Part shown: one piece after another, positions 52,703 through 62,000 of the stretch
Layout of the letters: each line of letters starts with the position of its first letter
How positions within the stretch are numbered: position 1 is the stretch's first letter
Assembly (NCBI RefSeq): GCF_019688735.1
Contig: NZ_JAIFYA010000001.1
Location: 434,001 to 498,000 of the forward strand
From: Thermosulfurimonas sp. F29
GTDB taxonomy: Bacteria > Desulfobacterota > Thermodesulfobacteria > Thermodesulfobacteriales > Thermodesulfobacteriaceae
Reading direction: 5' to 3'
DNA length: 64,000 nucleotides
Program-made: the position numbers and the translations under genes
Notes under the pieces: model-generated
What the model saw: the letters and a program-made list of their open reading frames with translations, nothing else
Told to the model about the DNA's origin: nothing
Database searches by the model: none

Positions 52703-54473
52703 GCAGGTAGCGCACATAACGGGGCTCGGGAGGAGAATCCGGTTCGGCAAAGGCGAATTCCTCCTCGAAACGGGAGGTCACGAACCGTAAAAAGTTTTCC
52801 GTATGCTCCGGGGCGTAGTAGAGGGTCTGCTGGGCCAGCTGGCGAAAATTCCGGTGCAGGGTCTCCCGTAATTTTCCGGAGAAACGATTTCGTTCTCCGG
52901 CCGGGCCCGGCTCGAGCAAGTGTTTGAGTGCCTCCGGCCATTTTTCCACCGGAAGGGCCTCAAACCGGAATTCTCCGAAGCACACCCAGTTGGCCAGGGC
53001 GGTAAGGATGAGGGCCGACCAGGTGATGTCCCGCGGCTCCAGAAAATTGGTGCGCCGGGTGGCTATTTCAGCCACCCACAGGGGCGGAGGGCCAAAGGCC
53101 CTCTGGATGAGCGGAGCCCAGTAGCCCACCATATCCAGAAGGTCTTCCACATACCTCACCTCGGAAAGCTCCCTGAACCAGCGATATTCCTCGGCCGTGC
53201 CCGCCTTCTCCGGCACATAAAACTTCAACCGGTTGGCCTCCCGGGCCGTAACCCCCTTGAGGTAGGAGGCAAAGGGCTCGTCCAGGTGCCTGAGCACCCG
53301 GGTATCCAGTCCTTCCTGTGAGGATATCTCCCGGGCCTTTTTGCGGAGGCGCACGATGAGGGTGTGAGCCAGGCGAAAGATGTCTTCGAGAAAGTAATTT
53401 TCCAGCACCCGGGCCCCGGCCTCCGGATCCGGTCCGGCCAGGTACTCCAGACCGATGTTGAGATACCCCAGAACCTTGTTCAGGGAGTCCTCCACCTGGG
53501 AAATCTCGTCCAGATTGATGTGATCCACCGTCAGCACTTTATTGGTAATCCAGGCCAGTTCCCGTTTGAGACGGTCGAGCTGGGCCGGGTCGGACACCCG
53601 GGAAAGGGCCAGGGTGAAGCGTTCCGCGCCCGGCCGGTGAATGACGGGGAGAAAACCCGGCTGAGGTCCTCTTTCCTCCTCCGGTTCGCGGCCGGGAAGA
53701 TAACGGGGATCCACCTGCCGCAGTCTTCCGTCCGCCAGGGGAGCATAGACCTCCAGGGCGTCGAAGTAGTCGGGAATGCCGTGGTCAGCCAGCCGTCCCC
53801 GGCGCCAGCGATAGGCCATCTCCTCCACCTGGGAGGGAAGCTCCCAGATAAGGGCCTCCATGAGGTTGTAATAATAGGTTTCCTCCATATCCCGGACGAT
53901 CTCCACGATGCGTCGAAAATAAAATTCAAACTTTTTCTTCCGAAATTCGATAAAGTAGGTGTCGTCCAGGGTATAGGGGGGCAGCCAGTCCAGGGCCTCG
54001 GTAAGATCGGTATCGTCGGGGCGCTTGACCACCCGGATGAACCTCTGGAGGACCGCCACCAGGAAATCGAAATCCGCCACCCGTAACCACCGGGCCACCG
54101 AATCTTCCCCGGCCTCGAAGAGAAGCACCAGCCAGGCCAGAAACCTCTCGTCCACGATGCGGTCCTTGCGCCAGGCATCCAGGTCAAAGATGAGCTGGAT
54201 CTGTTCGCCCTTGGCATAGGCGAGAAGGTCCACGGCCTCCTCGGTGGAGACCGCCTTCAGGGTAAGAAAGAGTTCCTGAGGGGGAAGGTTCCTTACCAGG
54301 CCTTCGGCCAGCGGTGAAAGGGTAATGATCCTCGGGCGAAGGTGCCAGGGGGCGGAGAGAACCAGCTGAAGCTGTTCCCGGAAGGACAACCCGGCCAGAA
54401 GCTTTTCCGCTTCCGAGGCCGGCCTGGCCAGGAGTTCCTCGTAAGTTAAGGGTAAGGACGACCTTTCATCCAT
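52686..54473 (-). CDS. DUF6178 family protein
   Basis: 595 residues from ATG 54473, overlapping yraN by 8 nt. All-helical, soluble, no signal peptide. I recognise the DUF6178 layout (RPRIITLSPLAEGLVRNLPPQELFLTLK, VADFDFLVAVLQRFIRV, DYFDALEVYAPL). The family occurs in Desulfobacterota-like bacteria and has no known function. Overlaps the radical SAM gene end by 17 bp. Confidence 0.65.
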   Translation of the reverse strand: MDERSSLPLTYEELLARPASEAEKLLAGLSFREQLQLVLSAPWHLRPRIITLSPLAEGLVRNLPPQELFLTLKAVSTEEAVDLLAYAKGEQIQLIFDLDAWRKDRIVDERFLAWLVLLFEAGEDSVARWLRVADFDFLVAVLQRFIRVVKRPDDTDLTEALDWLPPYTLDDTYFIEFRKKKFEFYFRRIVEIVRDMEETYYYNLMEALIWELPSQVEEMAYRWRRGRLADHGIPDYFDALEVYAPLADGRLRQVDPRYLPGREPEEERGPQPGFLPVIHRPGAERFTLALSRVSDPAQLDRLKRELAWITNKVLTVDHINLDEISQVEDSLNKVLGYLNIGLEYLAGPDPEAGARVLENYFLEDIFRLAHTLIVRLRKKAREISSQEGLDTRVLRHLDEPFASYLKGVTAREANRLKFYVPEKAGTAEEYRWFRELSEVRYVEDLLDMVGYWAPLIQRAFGPPPLWVAEIATRRTNFLEPRDITWSALILTALANWVCFGEFRFEALPVEKWPEALKHLLEPGPAGERNRFSGKLRETLHRNFRQLAQQTLYYAPEHTENFLRFVTSRFEEEFAFAEPDSPPEPRYVRYLLIALD

Positions 54474-54876
54474 CCTCGATAACTCCCTCAAAATGTCGGA
54501 TGTCCGGAATTTTCCCGGAAAAATCCAGGGCGAGAACATCAAAACGCACCCGCCCGACCCTCCCCTTAAAGGAAGATAAGTAACACCGGGCCAGGGTTAA
54601 GAGCCTGGTCTTCTTGGCCGGGGTGAGGGCCTCCTCCGGACGCCCTTTACGGCGACTCCGACGGGCCTTGACCTCTACGAAGACCAGGGTGTCGTCTTTC
54701 TGAACCACGAGATCGATCTCTCCGAAACGGGTGCGCCAGTTTCGACACAGGATCCGGTAACCCTTAAACCGGAGATATTCCTCGGCCAGTTTCTCGGCCC
54801 GCCTCCCGAAGTCCTTAGGGTTTCCGGACCTCGCAAACCGGGCGAAAAGTTCGGCGATGTATCGGACAGGGGCCAT
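54466..54876 (-). CDS. yraN: YraN/UPF0102 family endonuclease-like protein
   Basis: 136 residues from ATG 54876, overlapping rnhB by 62 nt. Restriction endonuclease-like fold: GRRAEKLAEEYLRFKGYRIL, RFGEIDLVVQKDDTLVFVEVKAR holds the E-D-x-V-E-V-K motif. YraN lies next to rnhB and rplS in many genomes. Function uncertain, possibly DNA repair. Confidence 0.88.
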   Translation of the reverse strand: MAPVRYIAELFARFARSGNPKDFGRRAEKLAEEYLRFKGYRILCRNWRTRFGEIDLVVQKDDTLVFVEVKARRSRRKGRPEEALTPAKKTRLLTLARCYLSSFKGRVGRVRFDVLALDFSGKIPDIRHFEGVIEDG

Positions 54877-55453
54877 AAATACGGAGGGCCTCCAGGTGTT
54901 CCCTGGTGCCGTAACCTTTGTGACGGGAAAATCCGTAGGAGGGATACGCAGGACAGAGACTTTCCATGAGACGATCCCGGTGGACCTTGGCCACGATGGA
55001 CGCCGCCGCAATGGAGGCGCACAGGGCATCGCCGTCCACCACGGCCTTCTGCGGCCCTCCCCAGCCCGGAAGGGTGAAACGCCCGTCCACCAGAAGAAGC
55101 TCGGGAGTGAGGGAGAGCCGCGTTACCGCCCGGGCCATGGCCACAAGACTGGCCTGAAGGATCCCCATCGCGTCTATTTCCTCGTGGGAGGCCTCTCCCA
55201 CCGCCCAGGCCAGGGCCTCACGGGTAATTATTTCGTAAAGGGCCTCCCTTTTTTCCGGACTGAGGGTCTTGGAGTCAGCCAACTCCTCGTGGTCAAACCC
55301 CTCCGGGAGGATAACCGCTGCAGCCACCACCGGCCCAGCAAGAGCTCCCCGTCCCACCTCGTCCACACCGGCAATAAAACGGTAACCGGCCCGACGATAT
55401 CGTTTCTCACGCGCCCAGCGTTCCGCCGAAAGGTTCTCTGGCGGCCAGAGCAT
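54815..55453 (-). CDS. rnhB: Ribonuclease HII
   Basis: 212 residues from ATG 55453, 4 nt after the rplS stop. RNase HII cuts RNA in RNA-DNA hybrids and removes single ribonucleotides. Catalytic acidic residues: D and E in AGVDEVGRGALAGP, D in LLVDGRFTL, D in VAKVHRDRLM. The KGYGTREHLEAL block is characteristic. Confidence 0.95.
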   Translation of the reverse strand: MLWPPENLSAERWAREKRYRRAGYRFIAGVDEVGRGALAGPVVAAAVILPEGFDHEELADSKTLSPEKREALYEIITREALAWAVGEASHEEIDAMGILQASLVAMARAVTRLSLTPELLLVDGRFTLPGWGGPQKAVVDGDALCASIAAASIVAKVHRDRLMESLCPAYPSYGFSRHKGYGTREHLEALRIYGPCPIHRRTFRPVCEVRKP

Positions 55454-55457
55454 ACCC

Positions 55458-55805
55458 TTACAGTCGCTCTTTGATACGGGCGGCCTTCCCATAACGCCCC
55501 CTCAGGTAGTACAGCCGGGCCCGGCGTACTTTGCCCCGCCGTACGACCTCTATCTTCTCAATGCGAGGAGAATGCAACGGAAAGGTCCGTTCAACCCCGA
55601 TCCCGAAGGAGACCTTCCGCACCGTAAAAGTGGCCCCGGTACCGCTTCCCCGTTTCCGAATGACCACTCCCTCAAAGACCTGAATCCGTTCCTTCTCTTC
55701 ACCTTCCTGGATGCGATAGTGAACACGCACCGTGTCTCCCGGACGAAAGTCCGGCAGATCATTACGCAGGTAGCGCTTTTCCACCTCGTGAATCACCGGA
55801 AGCAT
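55458..55805 (-). CDS. rplS: 50S ribosomal protein L19
   Basis: 115 residues from ATG 55805 with GGGAGG upstream (a TTG at 55814 is less likely). Signature [57 protein letters not shown] is pure L19. First gene of rplS-rnhB-yraN-DUF6178; the usual trmD/rimM/rpsP partners are not upstream here. Confidence 0.96.
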   Translation of the reverse strand: MLPVIHEVEKRYLRNDLPDFRPGDTVRVHYRIQEGEEKERIQVFEGVVIRKRGSGTGATFTVRKVSFGIGVERTFPLHSPRIEKIEVVRRGKVRRARLYYLRGRYGKAARIKERL

Positions 55806-55922
55806 TCCTGTCAACCTCCCCGATCCGTCCCAATATTCGGGCTGATCTTAAGAGACTAAAGAGGAATCGTCAAGAGGGGAAAGGGGGTATTTTCTTTTTT
55901 GATCACTCGGGTTAGACTAAAA

Positions 55923-56411
55923 ATGATGGCTTACGAATGGTTGCCTCCCGGCCGGCGACATCAACCGCTCTGGCCCGGTCGGCTGGTGGAGAAAATTCAT
56001 CTTCCGAATGGTCTCTGTCTGGAAATCTGGGATTATTCCCGGAAGCTGGCCGGAGATCGCTGGTTGGTGGGCATGTTGGCCCAGGTGGCCGTGGAGCCCG
56101 AGCCGGAACGATTCTCCTCCCCGGAGACTTATCAGCGATTCCGTGAGATGACCGAGGGCTTCGTTTACTATCGTTATCGAAAGGAACGCCATTTTGTGGA
56201 TGAACGGGAACGGGAGAGTCTTTTTCAGAGCCTAAAGGAGAACTTTCTCCGGGCGGCCCTGAATTATCTTTCACATCCGGAATTCCGGGAACGTCTTCTC
56301 GAGACTGAAGTACCTCTCTTCGAGAGGCGCCTTCAGTGGGAGGAGGAGATCCGGCGTCGGGATGAGGAAGCTGAAAGGCTGGAAACTTTATGGAAGGATC
56401 GTCCCATATAG
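55923..56411 (+). CDS. Conserved hypothetical protein
   Basis: 162 residues from ATG 55923 (ATG 55926 and TTG 55899 are alternatives; no ribosome site is seen). Sequence starts with a beta-rich part (WPGRLVEKIHLPNGLCLEIWDYSRKLAGDRW is split here: VEKIHLPNGLCLEIWDYSR then DRWLVGMLAQVAVE) and ends in a charged helix of about 60 residues. I do not recognise a named family, but the residues are protein-like throughout. A TAGACT box at 55913-55918 is 4 nt before the ATG. Followed by an overlapping gene. Confidence 0.6.
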   Translation: MMAYEWLPPGRRHQPLWPGRLVEKIHLPNGLCLEIWDYSRKLAGDRWLVGMLAQVAVEPEPERFSSPETYQRFREMTEGFVYYRYRKERHFVDERERESLFQSLKENFLRAALNYLSHPEFRERLLETEVPLFERRLQWEEEIRRRDEEAERLETLWKDRPI

Positions 56412-57010
56412 AGCTCTTTGAGAAAGCCGGTTTCCGGCTTCGAATTCTGTGTCCCGCGAAGGTGGCCCCGTTTCTGCTCCTGATCCCGGGAGGTGAAAGT
56501 TCGCCGGAGGTCATAGAAATCCTGGCCCAAAAACTTTTCCTTGAAGATTTTCAGGTGGCTCTGGCCACCTGGCTGGAGGATTACGAGAAGTTCAGAAATG
56601 GTCTGCGTGAGTTCCTGAAAAAACGAAATTTTACAGAAATCTGGATCTGGGGGGAGGGGCGGGGAGCTCTTTTTGGGCTGCGCCTGGCTCTGGATCTTCC
56701 CGGCGAAGTCAGAGGCCTGATCCTGGATGGATTTCAGCCCGAGGATCGGGAAGAAATTGCTGCACTGCTCCCCGGATTACACAAACCCCATCTCATCCTA
56801 CATCCCCAGCTTGACGAAAAGCTCCCCTTCACGGAGGTGGAAAGACTGTTTATCTTATCTCCAGCCCACGCCAAAAAACTTCTCCTGGTGCCTGGTATGC
56901 GCCGGGGAGAGGTTTTGAGACGAGAAGCGGATCTTTATGTACGGACCATAGCGGAATTTATCAATCCCCGGACCGGACGCTGGCCCCGTAAATTCGGATG
57001 TTCTCATTAA
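56390..57010 (+). CDS. Alpha/beta hydrolase-fold protein lacking catalytic serine
   Basis: 206 residues, overlapping the previous gene by 22 nt. Fold pattern: strand plus oxyanion segment FLLLIPGGESSPEV, then TEIWIWGEGRGALFGLRLAL, where the nucleophile elbow G-X-S-X-G reads G-E-G-R-G, with Gly instead of Ser. A strand LILHPQLDEKLPF follows at the acid position and there is no obvious catalytic His. So it is probably a non-enzymatic or altered relative. Fold assignment is inference. Confidence 0.5.
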   Translation: MEGSSHIELFEKAGFRLRILCPAKVAPFLLLIPGGESSPEVIEILAQKLFLEDFQVALATWLEDYEKFRNGLREFLKKRNFTEIWIWGEGRGALFGLRLALDLPGEVRGLILDGFQPEDREEIAALLPGLHKPHLILHPQLDEKLPFTEVERLFILSPAHAKKLLLVPGMRRGEVLRREADLYVRTIAEFINPRTGRWPRKFGCSH

Positions 57011-57021
57011 GGAGGTGTTGT

Positions 57022-57528
57022 ATGGCCAAAAAGGGCCTCAGATGGCTGACCGAGCGGCAGGAATACCAGAGCACGGATGATCCCTATCTCTCCGATGCTG
57101 CCCCCAGTGGAGAAGCCCTTTGCCCCGGGTGCCATGCAGTCTTTCGGGACAAGCGCTGGCTTTTAGACGAAGCCTTTTACCAGGAATACAAGGATACCGA
57201 TTTTGTTCCCAAGATTCTCTGCCCGGGGTGTCGCAAGGCTGCTGATCGATATGCCATGGGGTATGTCTACCTTTCCGGGAAATTTTTCGAAAAGCATCGA
57301 GATGAAATCATGCGTCTTATCCAGAACGAATATGAACGAGCCCGGGAGCACAATCCCCTTCACCAGATCATTACCATGTATGAACAGGACGGCCGTACGG
57401 TGATCGAAACCACCACCGATCACCTGGCTCAGCGTCTGGGAAGGGCTGTATACCGGGCCTACAAAGGCAACCTTACCTTTCGCTGGTCTGAGGGGGACAA
57501 ACTGGTACGAATTTACTGGGAGAGGTAA
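57022..57528 (+). CDS. BCAM0308 family zinc-binding protein
   Basis: 168 residues, AAGGAGGTG before ATG 57022. Two CPGC motifs (ALCPGCHAVFRDKRW and ILCPGCRKAADRYAMG) form a zinc site. The second half (HRDEIMRLIQNEYERAREHNPLHQI, and VIETTTDHLAQRLGRAVYRAYKG) is the BCAM0308 pattern, related in shape to ribosome-associated proteins. Function unknown. Followed 4 nt later by a DksA/TraR gene. Confidence 0.75.
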   Translation: MAKKGLRWLTERQEYQSTDDPYLSDAAPSGEALCPGCHAVFRDKRWLLDEAFYQEYKDTDFVPKILCPGCRKAADRYAMGYVYLSGKFFEKHRDEIMRLIQNEYERAREHNPLHQIITMYEQDGRTVIETTTDHLAQRLGRAVYRAYKGNLTFRWSEGDKLVRIYWER

Positions 57529-57532
57529 TAAC

Positions 57533-57808
57533 TTGAGGGAGGAGGCCGAAAGGCGTCCGCTTGCGCCGGAGGAGATATCCCGGCTGCGCGAACTTCTCCG
57601 GCGCCGGGAAAGAGAGCTTGAGGAGGAGAGTCCGGAGTCGGGGGTGCTGGGGGAAATTCGGGAGGCGCTTTCCCGTATGGCCAGGGGGGAATATGGTCGT
57701 TGTGTGGATTGTGGACGCTGGATCCGGTTGAGACGGTTAGAAACTATTCCCTGGGCCAAGCGGTGTCGATCCTGTCAGGAACGCTGGGAAATGCTTGAAG
57801 CGGTATAA
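57533..57808 (+). CDS. DksA/TraR family zinc finger protein
   Basis: 91 residues, TTG start at 57533. Coiled-coil helix with SRLRELLRRRERELEEE, then LSRMARGEYGRCVDCGRWIRLRRLETIPWAKRCRSCQER, the C4 zinc finger (CVDC, CRSC). DksA binds the RNA polymerase secondary channel; this short form lacks the usual coiled-coil-tip pair of Asp residues, so the effect on transcription is unclear. Confidence 0.82.
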   Translation: MREEAERRPLAPEEISRLRELLRRRERELEEESPESGVLGEIREALSRMARGEYGRCVDCGRWIRLRRLETIPWAKRCRSCQERWEMLEAV

Positions 57809-57814
57809 GGGGAA

Positions 57815-58513
57815 ATGCTGCGTTTGACCCCCAATCGCCTTACCCTCCTCCGGATAGTTCTCCTTCCGCTACCCTGTTTCCTCCTTTTCGGTGGGCCGGA
57901 GTCCAAACTAACCGCTTTAGGACTGGGTTCTCTTCTGGGACTCACCGATTATCTGGATGGACGTATGGCCCGTCGGATCGGGTCTTCCAGGCTGGGGGCC
58001 CTTCTGGATCCGGTGGCGGATAAAATCTTCGTGGGGGTAACCTACCTTCTCCTCTACCGTCTGGGGTACCTTCCCTATGTACTGGTCTTTCCGCTGCTCC
58101 TCCGAGAGATACTTGTTTCCGGACTCCGGGGAATTCAGCCGGAGGGGCTTCGGGTTCGTCGTCTCGCCCGGTTCAAGACCGCCCTTCAGATGGGTGGGGC
58201 CGGGATGATCATTCTGGCGGGTTTCCTACCCGTTTTCCCCGGACGGCTTATTATGGAGATGGTGGCCGGAGGCGTACTTATTCTTACCTGGATAAGCGCC
58301 TGGCCCTACCTAAGGAGGGGGGTTCCGGCCCTCGGGAGTTTCCCAGGGGGATGGGGAAACTTCTCCCTGACCGTAATCCCTCCCGTAGTCCTGCTCGGTC
58401 TTTTCCCCATGAGCGGAACCTTCTGGCCACTGGTGCTGGTGCTTCTTGGGGGAAGCTTCCTTTCAGGACTCTTGCTGAGTTTCCGCCGCCCGGCGAAGGT
58501 CCTGAATGGCTGA
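57815..58513 (+). CDS. pgsA: CDP-alcohol phosphatidyltransferase (PgsA-like)
   Basis: 232 residues, four to six membrane helices. The CDP-alcohol phosphotransferase motif D-G-x2-A-R-x8-G-x3-D-x3-D is complete: [12 protein letters not shown] then [13 protein letters not shown]. The enzyme makes phosphatidylglycerol phosphate or a related lipid. The 3' end overlaps the convergent rpe gene by 51 bp. Confidence 0.88.
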   Translation: MLRLTPNRLTLLRIVLLPLPCFLLFGGPESKLTALGLGSLLGLTDYLDGRMARRIGSSRLGALLDPVADKIFVGVTYLLLYRLGYLPYVLVFPLLLREILVSGLRGIQPEGLRVRRLARFKTALQMGGAGMIILAGFLPVFPGRLIMEMVAGGVLILTWISAWPYLRRGVPALGSFPGGWGNFSLTVIPPVVLLGLFPMSGTFWPLVLVLLGGSFLSGLLLSFRRPAKVLNG

Positions 58514-59140
58514 GGCGTAATCCCCTCTATCGAACACCGCCGAACCGGCCACCAGAATCTCCGCCCCGGCGGCTACCACTTTCCCTGCGGTCTCCGGAGC
58601 TATCCCTCCGTCCACCTGTATCTTTACGGGCACTCCGGCTTCGGCAATCATTCGGGAAAGCCTTCTTATTTTCTCGGTGATTTGAGGAATAAATTTCTGG
58701 CCCCCGAAACCGGGATTTACACTCATGATCAGGACAAAATCCAGATCCGGCAGGATCCATTCCACCGCCGACAGAGGTGTGGCCGGATTGAGGGCCACCC
58801 CGGCCTTTTTACCCAGATCCTTGATCCGGGTGATGGTTCTGTGGAGATGGCGACAGGCCTCGGCATGCACACTGATCCAGTCCGCTCCCGCCCGGGCAAA
58901 GTCCTCCAAATACCGATCCGGTTCCTCAATCATGAGGTGCACATCAAAGACAAGCCGGCTTTGAGGACGAAGGGCAGCCACCACCGCCGGTCCGAAGGTG
59001 ATGTTGGGCACGAAGTGACCGTCCATTACATCGAGGTGCAGGACATCGGCCCCGGCGAGCTCCACGGCTCGCACTTCCCGAGAAAGGTGCGCAAAATTGG
59101 CTGAAAGTATCGAGGGAGCGATGAGCACCTTACGAACCAT
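58463..59140 (-). CDS. rpe: Ribulose-phosphate 3-epimerase
   Basis: 225 residues, TIM barrel: [30 protein letters not shown] with the metal-binding His and Asp, [15 protein letters not shown] and VDGGI. Pentose phosphate or Calvin-type sugar metabolism. It starts 11 nt inside the upstream 133-residue gene. Confidence 0.96.
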   Translation of the reverse strand: MVRKVLIAPSILSANFAHLSREVRAVELAGADVLHLDVMDGHFVPNITFGPAVVAALRPQSRLVFDVHLMIEEPDRYLEDFARAGADWISVHAEACRHLHRTITRIKDLGKKAGVALNPATPLSAVEWILPDLDFVLIMSVNPGFGGQKFIPQITEKIRRLSRMIAEAGVPVKIQVDGGIAPETAGKVVAAGAEILVAGSAVFDRGDYASAIQDLRRAAETQQES

Positions 59141-59531
59141 GTGCTTTCCCCCCGGGAAAGATCACCACTTTATCCGGTTTTTCACCTCTTTTGTCAGACG
59201 ATTTCCGGGATGGGGAGGGGGGGCTATCCGGTCCTTCCGGAGGGCGGGGAAGCCGAAGTTTGTACTGTTCCAATAGGGTCTCCGGGATGGAGGTGCTGTA
59301 CCAGATCACATTGCGGCGTTGGACCACTATGTGTTCCAGCCCCAGTAGCACCGGCCGCAATCCCCCGGCGTCCACCGTTACCAGCGCCGGCCACTCGAAG
59401 TCGAAAAATTCCCGTTTTTCCAGCACAAAATTGAGGCTTTCAAAGCCATGATGAAAACATACCAGCCCCAGAAAAAGACCGGCCGTGGTCTGTATGAGAA
59501 CCGGATCCTTACGGGTGGCCTTTTCAAGCAT
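59130..59531 (-). CDS. Conserved hypothetical protein, 133 residues
   Basis: Starts [19 protein letters not shown] compact beta-alpha part ([41 protein letters not shown]) is followed by a disordered, proline/serine-rich tail (about 92-133). No family recognised. Its stop lies in the rpe start, so co-expression with rpe is likely. Confidence 0.5.
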   Translation of the reverse strand: MLEKATRKDPVLIQTTAGLFLGLVCFHHGFESLNFVLEKREFFDFEWPALVTVDAGGLRPVLLGLEHIVVQRRNVIWYSTSIPETLLEQYKLRLPRPPEGPDSPPSPSRKSSDKRGEKPDKVVIFPGGKAHGS

Positions 59532-59555
59532 GGTAAATTTTATAAAGTGAAAATC

Positions 59556-60182
59556 ATGAATTGTAAATTCCGGAGATTTTTGGGAATTATCCTGGGGCTT
59601 CTCCTATGGGCGGGTCCCCTTGCGGCCCGCGATGTCCGGGTGATTCGGGTTATTGACGGGGACACCGTCGTCCTGGCGAGCGGGTACCATCTGCGCTATG
59701 CGGGGATTAACGCCCCGGAACTCCATACCCGATTCGGTTCCCCGGAGCCCTTCGCCCGGAAGGCCTTTCTGCGCAACCGACAACTGGTAGAGGGCAAACG
59801 ATTGCGCTTCGAGCCCGCGGAGCGCCGGAAAGACCGGTACGGACGACTCCTGGGCTACCTCTTTCTTCCGGATGGACGTCTGGTCTCCGAGGTGCTGGTT
59901 TCGGAGGGACTGGCCATGGTGTGCTATTATCCCGGGGCTTCTCGGTACTACCGGAAGTTGCTGGCGATTCAGAGAAGAGCTCTTCGAGAGGAACGGGGCC
60001 TCTTTGGAACCCTTGATCGGGGTCGAGGACCTTATATAGGTAATATCCGTTCCCGGCGTTTCCATCGAAAGGATTGTCCGGAGGCCCGGCACATCCGGCG
60101 ACGAAGGATATTCAAATCCCTGAGAGAGGCCTTCTGGGCCGGATACTGTCCGGCCCGGGGTTGCCGACCATGGCCGCCCTGA
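59556..60182 (+). CDS. Thermonuclease-family exported nuclease
   Basis: 208 residues from ATG 59556. Signal peptide 1-20 (LGIILGLLLWAGPLAA). Staphylococcal nuclease domain: VIRVIDGDTVVL and RYAGINAPEL with the catalytic Arg/Glu equivalents (KDRYGRLLGYLFL). The C-terminal YIGNIRSRRFHRKDCPEARHI plus AGYCPARGCRP is an Ada-type metal-binding-like segment often fused to these nucleases. Longer upstream starts would not give a signal peptide. Confidence 0.85.
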   Translation: MNCKFRRFLGIILGLLLWAGPLAARDVRVIRVIDGDTVVLASGYHLRYAGINAPELHTRFGSPEPFARKAFLRNRQLVEGKRLRFEPAERRKDRYGRLLGYLFLPDGRLVSEVLVSEGLAMVCYYPGASRYYRKLLAIQRRALREERGLFGTLDRGRGPYIGNIRSRRFHRKDCPEARHIRRRRIFKSLREAFWAGYCPARGCRPWPP

Positions 60183-60197
60183 TAAAGTAAGTTTGCC

Positions 60198-61268
60198 ATG
60201 AAGGAGCTCGAGGCCCTGCGCCGGGAGATAGACGAACTGGATCGACGATTGCTGGAGATATTACACCGGCGTCTAGAGGTAGCCCGGCGTATAGGAGAAA
60301 TCAAACGCCGGGAGGGAATCCGGAGTCTGGACCTCTCGCGGGAACGGGAGGTCCTCCGGAGATTGCTCTCAGAAAACCGGGGATACTTCCCCGAGGAATC
60401 CCTGCGGGCCATCGTGCTCGAGATTATTAATACCTGCCGGCAGGCCCAGGAACCCAGTCGGGTAGCCTATCTCGGACCGGAGGCCACCTTCAGCCATATG
60501 GCCGCTCTGGAATTTTTCGGTCAGAGCACGGAGTTTTTACCGGTGGAATCCGTGTTGGATGTATTTGAAGAGGTGGAAAGCGAGAGAGTCCGTTTCGGAG
60601 TGGTCCCGGTGGAAAATTCCATTGAGGGCACGGTTTCCACCACCCTGGACGCCTTCTCCCAGTATCGGGTCAAGGTCTGTGGAGAAGTCTACATCCCCAT
60701 CACTCACAATCTTCTAAACCAGACCGGACGACGGGAAGACATAAAGAAGGTCCTATCTCATCCCCATGCGCTGGCCCAGTGCCGCCGTTGGTTGCGCAAG
60801 AATCTCCCCTCGGTGACGGTGGACGAGGTGGCTTCCACGGCACTGGCGGCCCGCTGGGCTGCGGTGGATCCCTCGGTGGCGGCCATCGCCAGTCCGCTTG
60901 CCGCCCGTACCTATCACCTCCAGGTGGTGGCCAAACATATTGAGGATTACAAGGGAAATGTAACCCGGTTCTGGATTATAGGACGCGAACCTCCTCCTCC
61001 CACCGGAGAGGACAAGACCTCGCTTTTTTTCAGCGTGTCCGATCGTCCCGGAGCCCTATATCGGGTTCTTAAGGCCTTTGCGGAACGCCATATCAATCTT
61101 TCCAAGATCGAAAGTCGCCCGGCCAAGAGCGAACCGTGGCGGTATCTCTTTTTCCTGGACTGTGAAGGGCATGTGGAGGATCCCCGGCTCAAGGAATGTC
61201 TGAAGGAAGTGGAAAAATACTGTTTGCATCTGGAATGGCTTGGGTCTTACCCCAGGGGCCATCTATAG
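60198..61268 (+). CDS. pheA: Chorismate mutase / prephenate dehydratase
   Basis: 356 residues. Chorismate mutase domain 1-85 (LRREIDELDRRLLEILHRRLEVARRIGEIKRR), prephenate dehydratase domain 90-270 with the TRF motif (GNVTRFWII) and an ACT domain at 275-350 with the ESRP motif (KIESRPAKSE). Makes phenylpyruvate for phenylalanine and is normally feedback-inhibited through ACT. ATG 60198 follows GCC-rich DNA with AAAGTAAGTT upstream. Confidence 0.95.
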   Translation: MKELEALRREIDELDRRLLEILHRRLEVARRIGEIKRREGIRSLDLSREREVLRRLLSENRGYFPEESLRAIVLEIINTCRQAQEPSRVAYLGPEATFSHMAALEFFGQSTEFLPVESVLDVFEEVESERVRFGVVPVENSIEGTVSTTLDAFSQYRVKVCGEVYIPITHNLLNQTGRREDIKKVLSHPHALAQCRRWLRKNLPSVTVDEVASTALAARWAAVDPSVAAIASPLAARTYHLQVVAKHIEDYKGNVTRFWIIGREPPPPTGEDKTSLFFSVSDRPGALYRVLKAFAERHINLSKIESRPAKSEPWRYLFFLDCEGHVEDPRLKECLKEVEKYCLHLEWLGSYPRGHL

Positions 61269-61780
61269 AGCGCAGGGGGCGACTTTTGCCCTGCAGGTAT
61301 CTCCTGGGAGAGGCCTCGGCTTTGGCCGAGGAATTGGTCTTCGAACATTTTCGTCTCGGCCCCCGATTCCTCCGGCGTCTCCAATATGAGGTGCATTTTC
61401 TGAAAGAAGACTGGCCCTTCCCCCAAGAGGCCCTGGCGGTTCTCGTCAGGGGAGAAGGCCCTGTAACCAGGTATCTCGATCCTTACTGGATCCTCCTCCC
61501 GTATGGTCGCCCCCTTCCCTTCGGAAGGGCTTTTCTCCCGGCTCTCCTGCTTTATATTTTTACTCACGAACTGATACACATGGTAAGATTTTCCTGCTAC
61601 GAAGCCTCTTACTATATGAAATCAATGGAAAAATGGCGAGAGGAAAGACTGGTCCACCAAAAAACCCGGGAAATTTTAAAAGATCTCTCTTTTTTGCCCG
61701 GTCTTTTTGAAACCCTGCATTATTTTGATCTAATCTACGAAGGAGGTGGGAGCGATGCCCATTTACGAATACGAGTGTGA
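61235..61780 (+). CDS. HEXXH-containing hypothetical protein, putative metalloprotease
   Basis: 181 residues from ATG 61235, overlapping pheA by 34 nt (61196 is another start). The segment [16 protein letters not shown] contains HELIH, the zinc-binding H-E-x-x-H motif, after a hydrophobic stretch ([14 protein letters not shown]). It may be membrane-associated. Residues after the motif are helical and charged. Lies between pheA and an FmdB-type gene whose start is within its last codons. Family unknown to me. Confidence 0.55.
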   Translation: MAWVLPQGPSIERRGRLLPCRYLLGEASALAEELVFEHFRLGPRFLRRLQYEVHFLKEDWPFPQEALAVLVRGEGPVTRYLDPYWILLPYGRPLPFGRAFLPALLLYIFTHELIHMVRFSCYEASYYMKSMEKWREERLVHQKTREILKDLSFLPGLFETLHYFDLIYEGGGSDAHLRIRV

Positions 61781-62000
61781 GAACTGCGGACGGCACCTTG
61801 AGGTATGGCAGAAGATTACCGAAGATCCTCTTACCGTTTGTGAGGTCTGCGGGGGGAAACTTCGTAAACTCATAAGCCAGAGTTCTTTCATTCTTAAAGG
61901 GACGGGGTGGTATGTAACTGATTACGCCAGAAAGGATCAGAAAAAATCCTCCTCCAAAGAGGATTCCGGCGGAAAGACCTCGGAGAAGAAAGAGTCATAA
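61755..62000 (+). CDS. FmdB-type zinc ribbon protein
   Basis: 81 residues from ATG 61755, preceded by AAGGAGGTG. N-terminal zinc ribbon [21 protein letters not shown] ... CEVCGGKL is FmdB (here quoted as [11 protein letters not shown] and [13 protein letters not shown]), followed by the [12 protein letters not shown] segment and a Lys/Ser-rich tail. Regulatory-protein family of unknown mode. Its stop abuts the M48 gene. Confidence 0.85.
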   Translation: MPIYEYECENCGRHLEVWQKITEDPLTVCEVCGGKLRKLISQSSFILKGTGWYVTDYARKDQKKSSSKEDSGGKTSEKKES

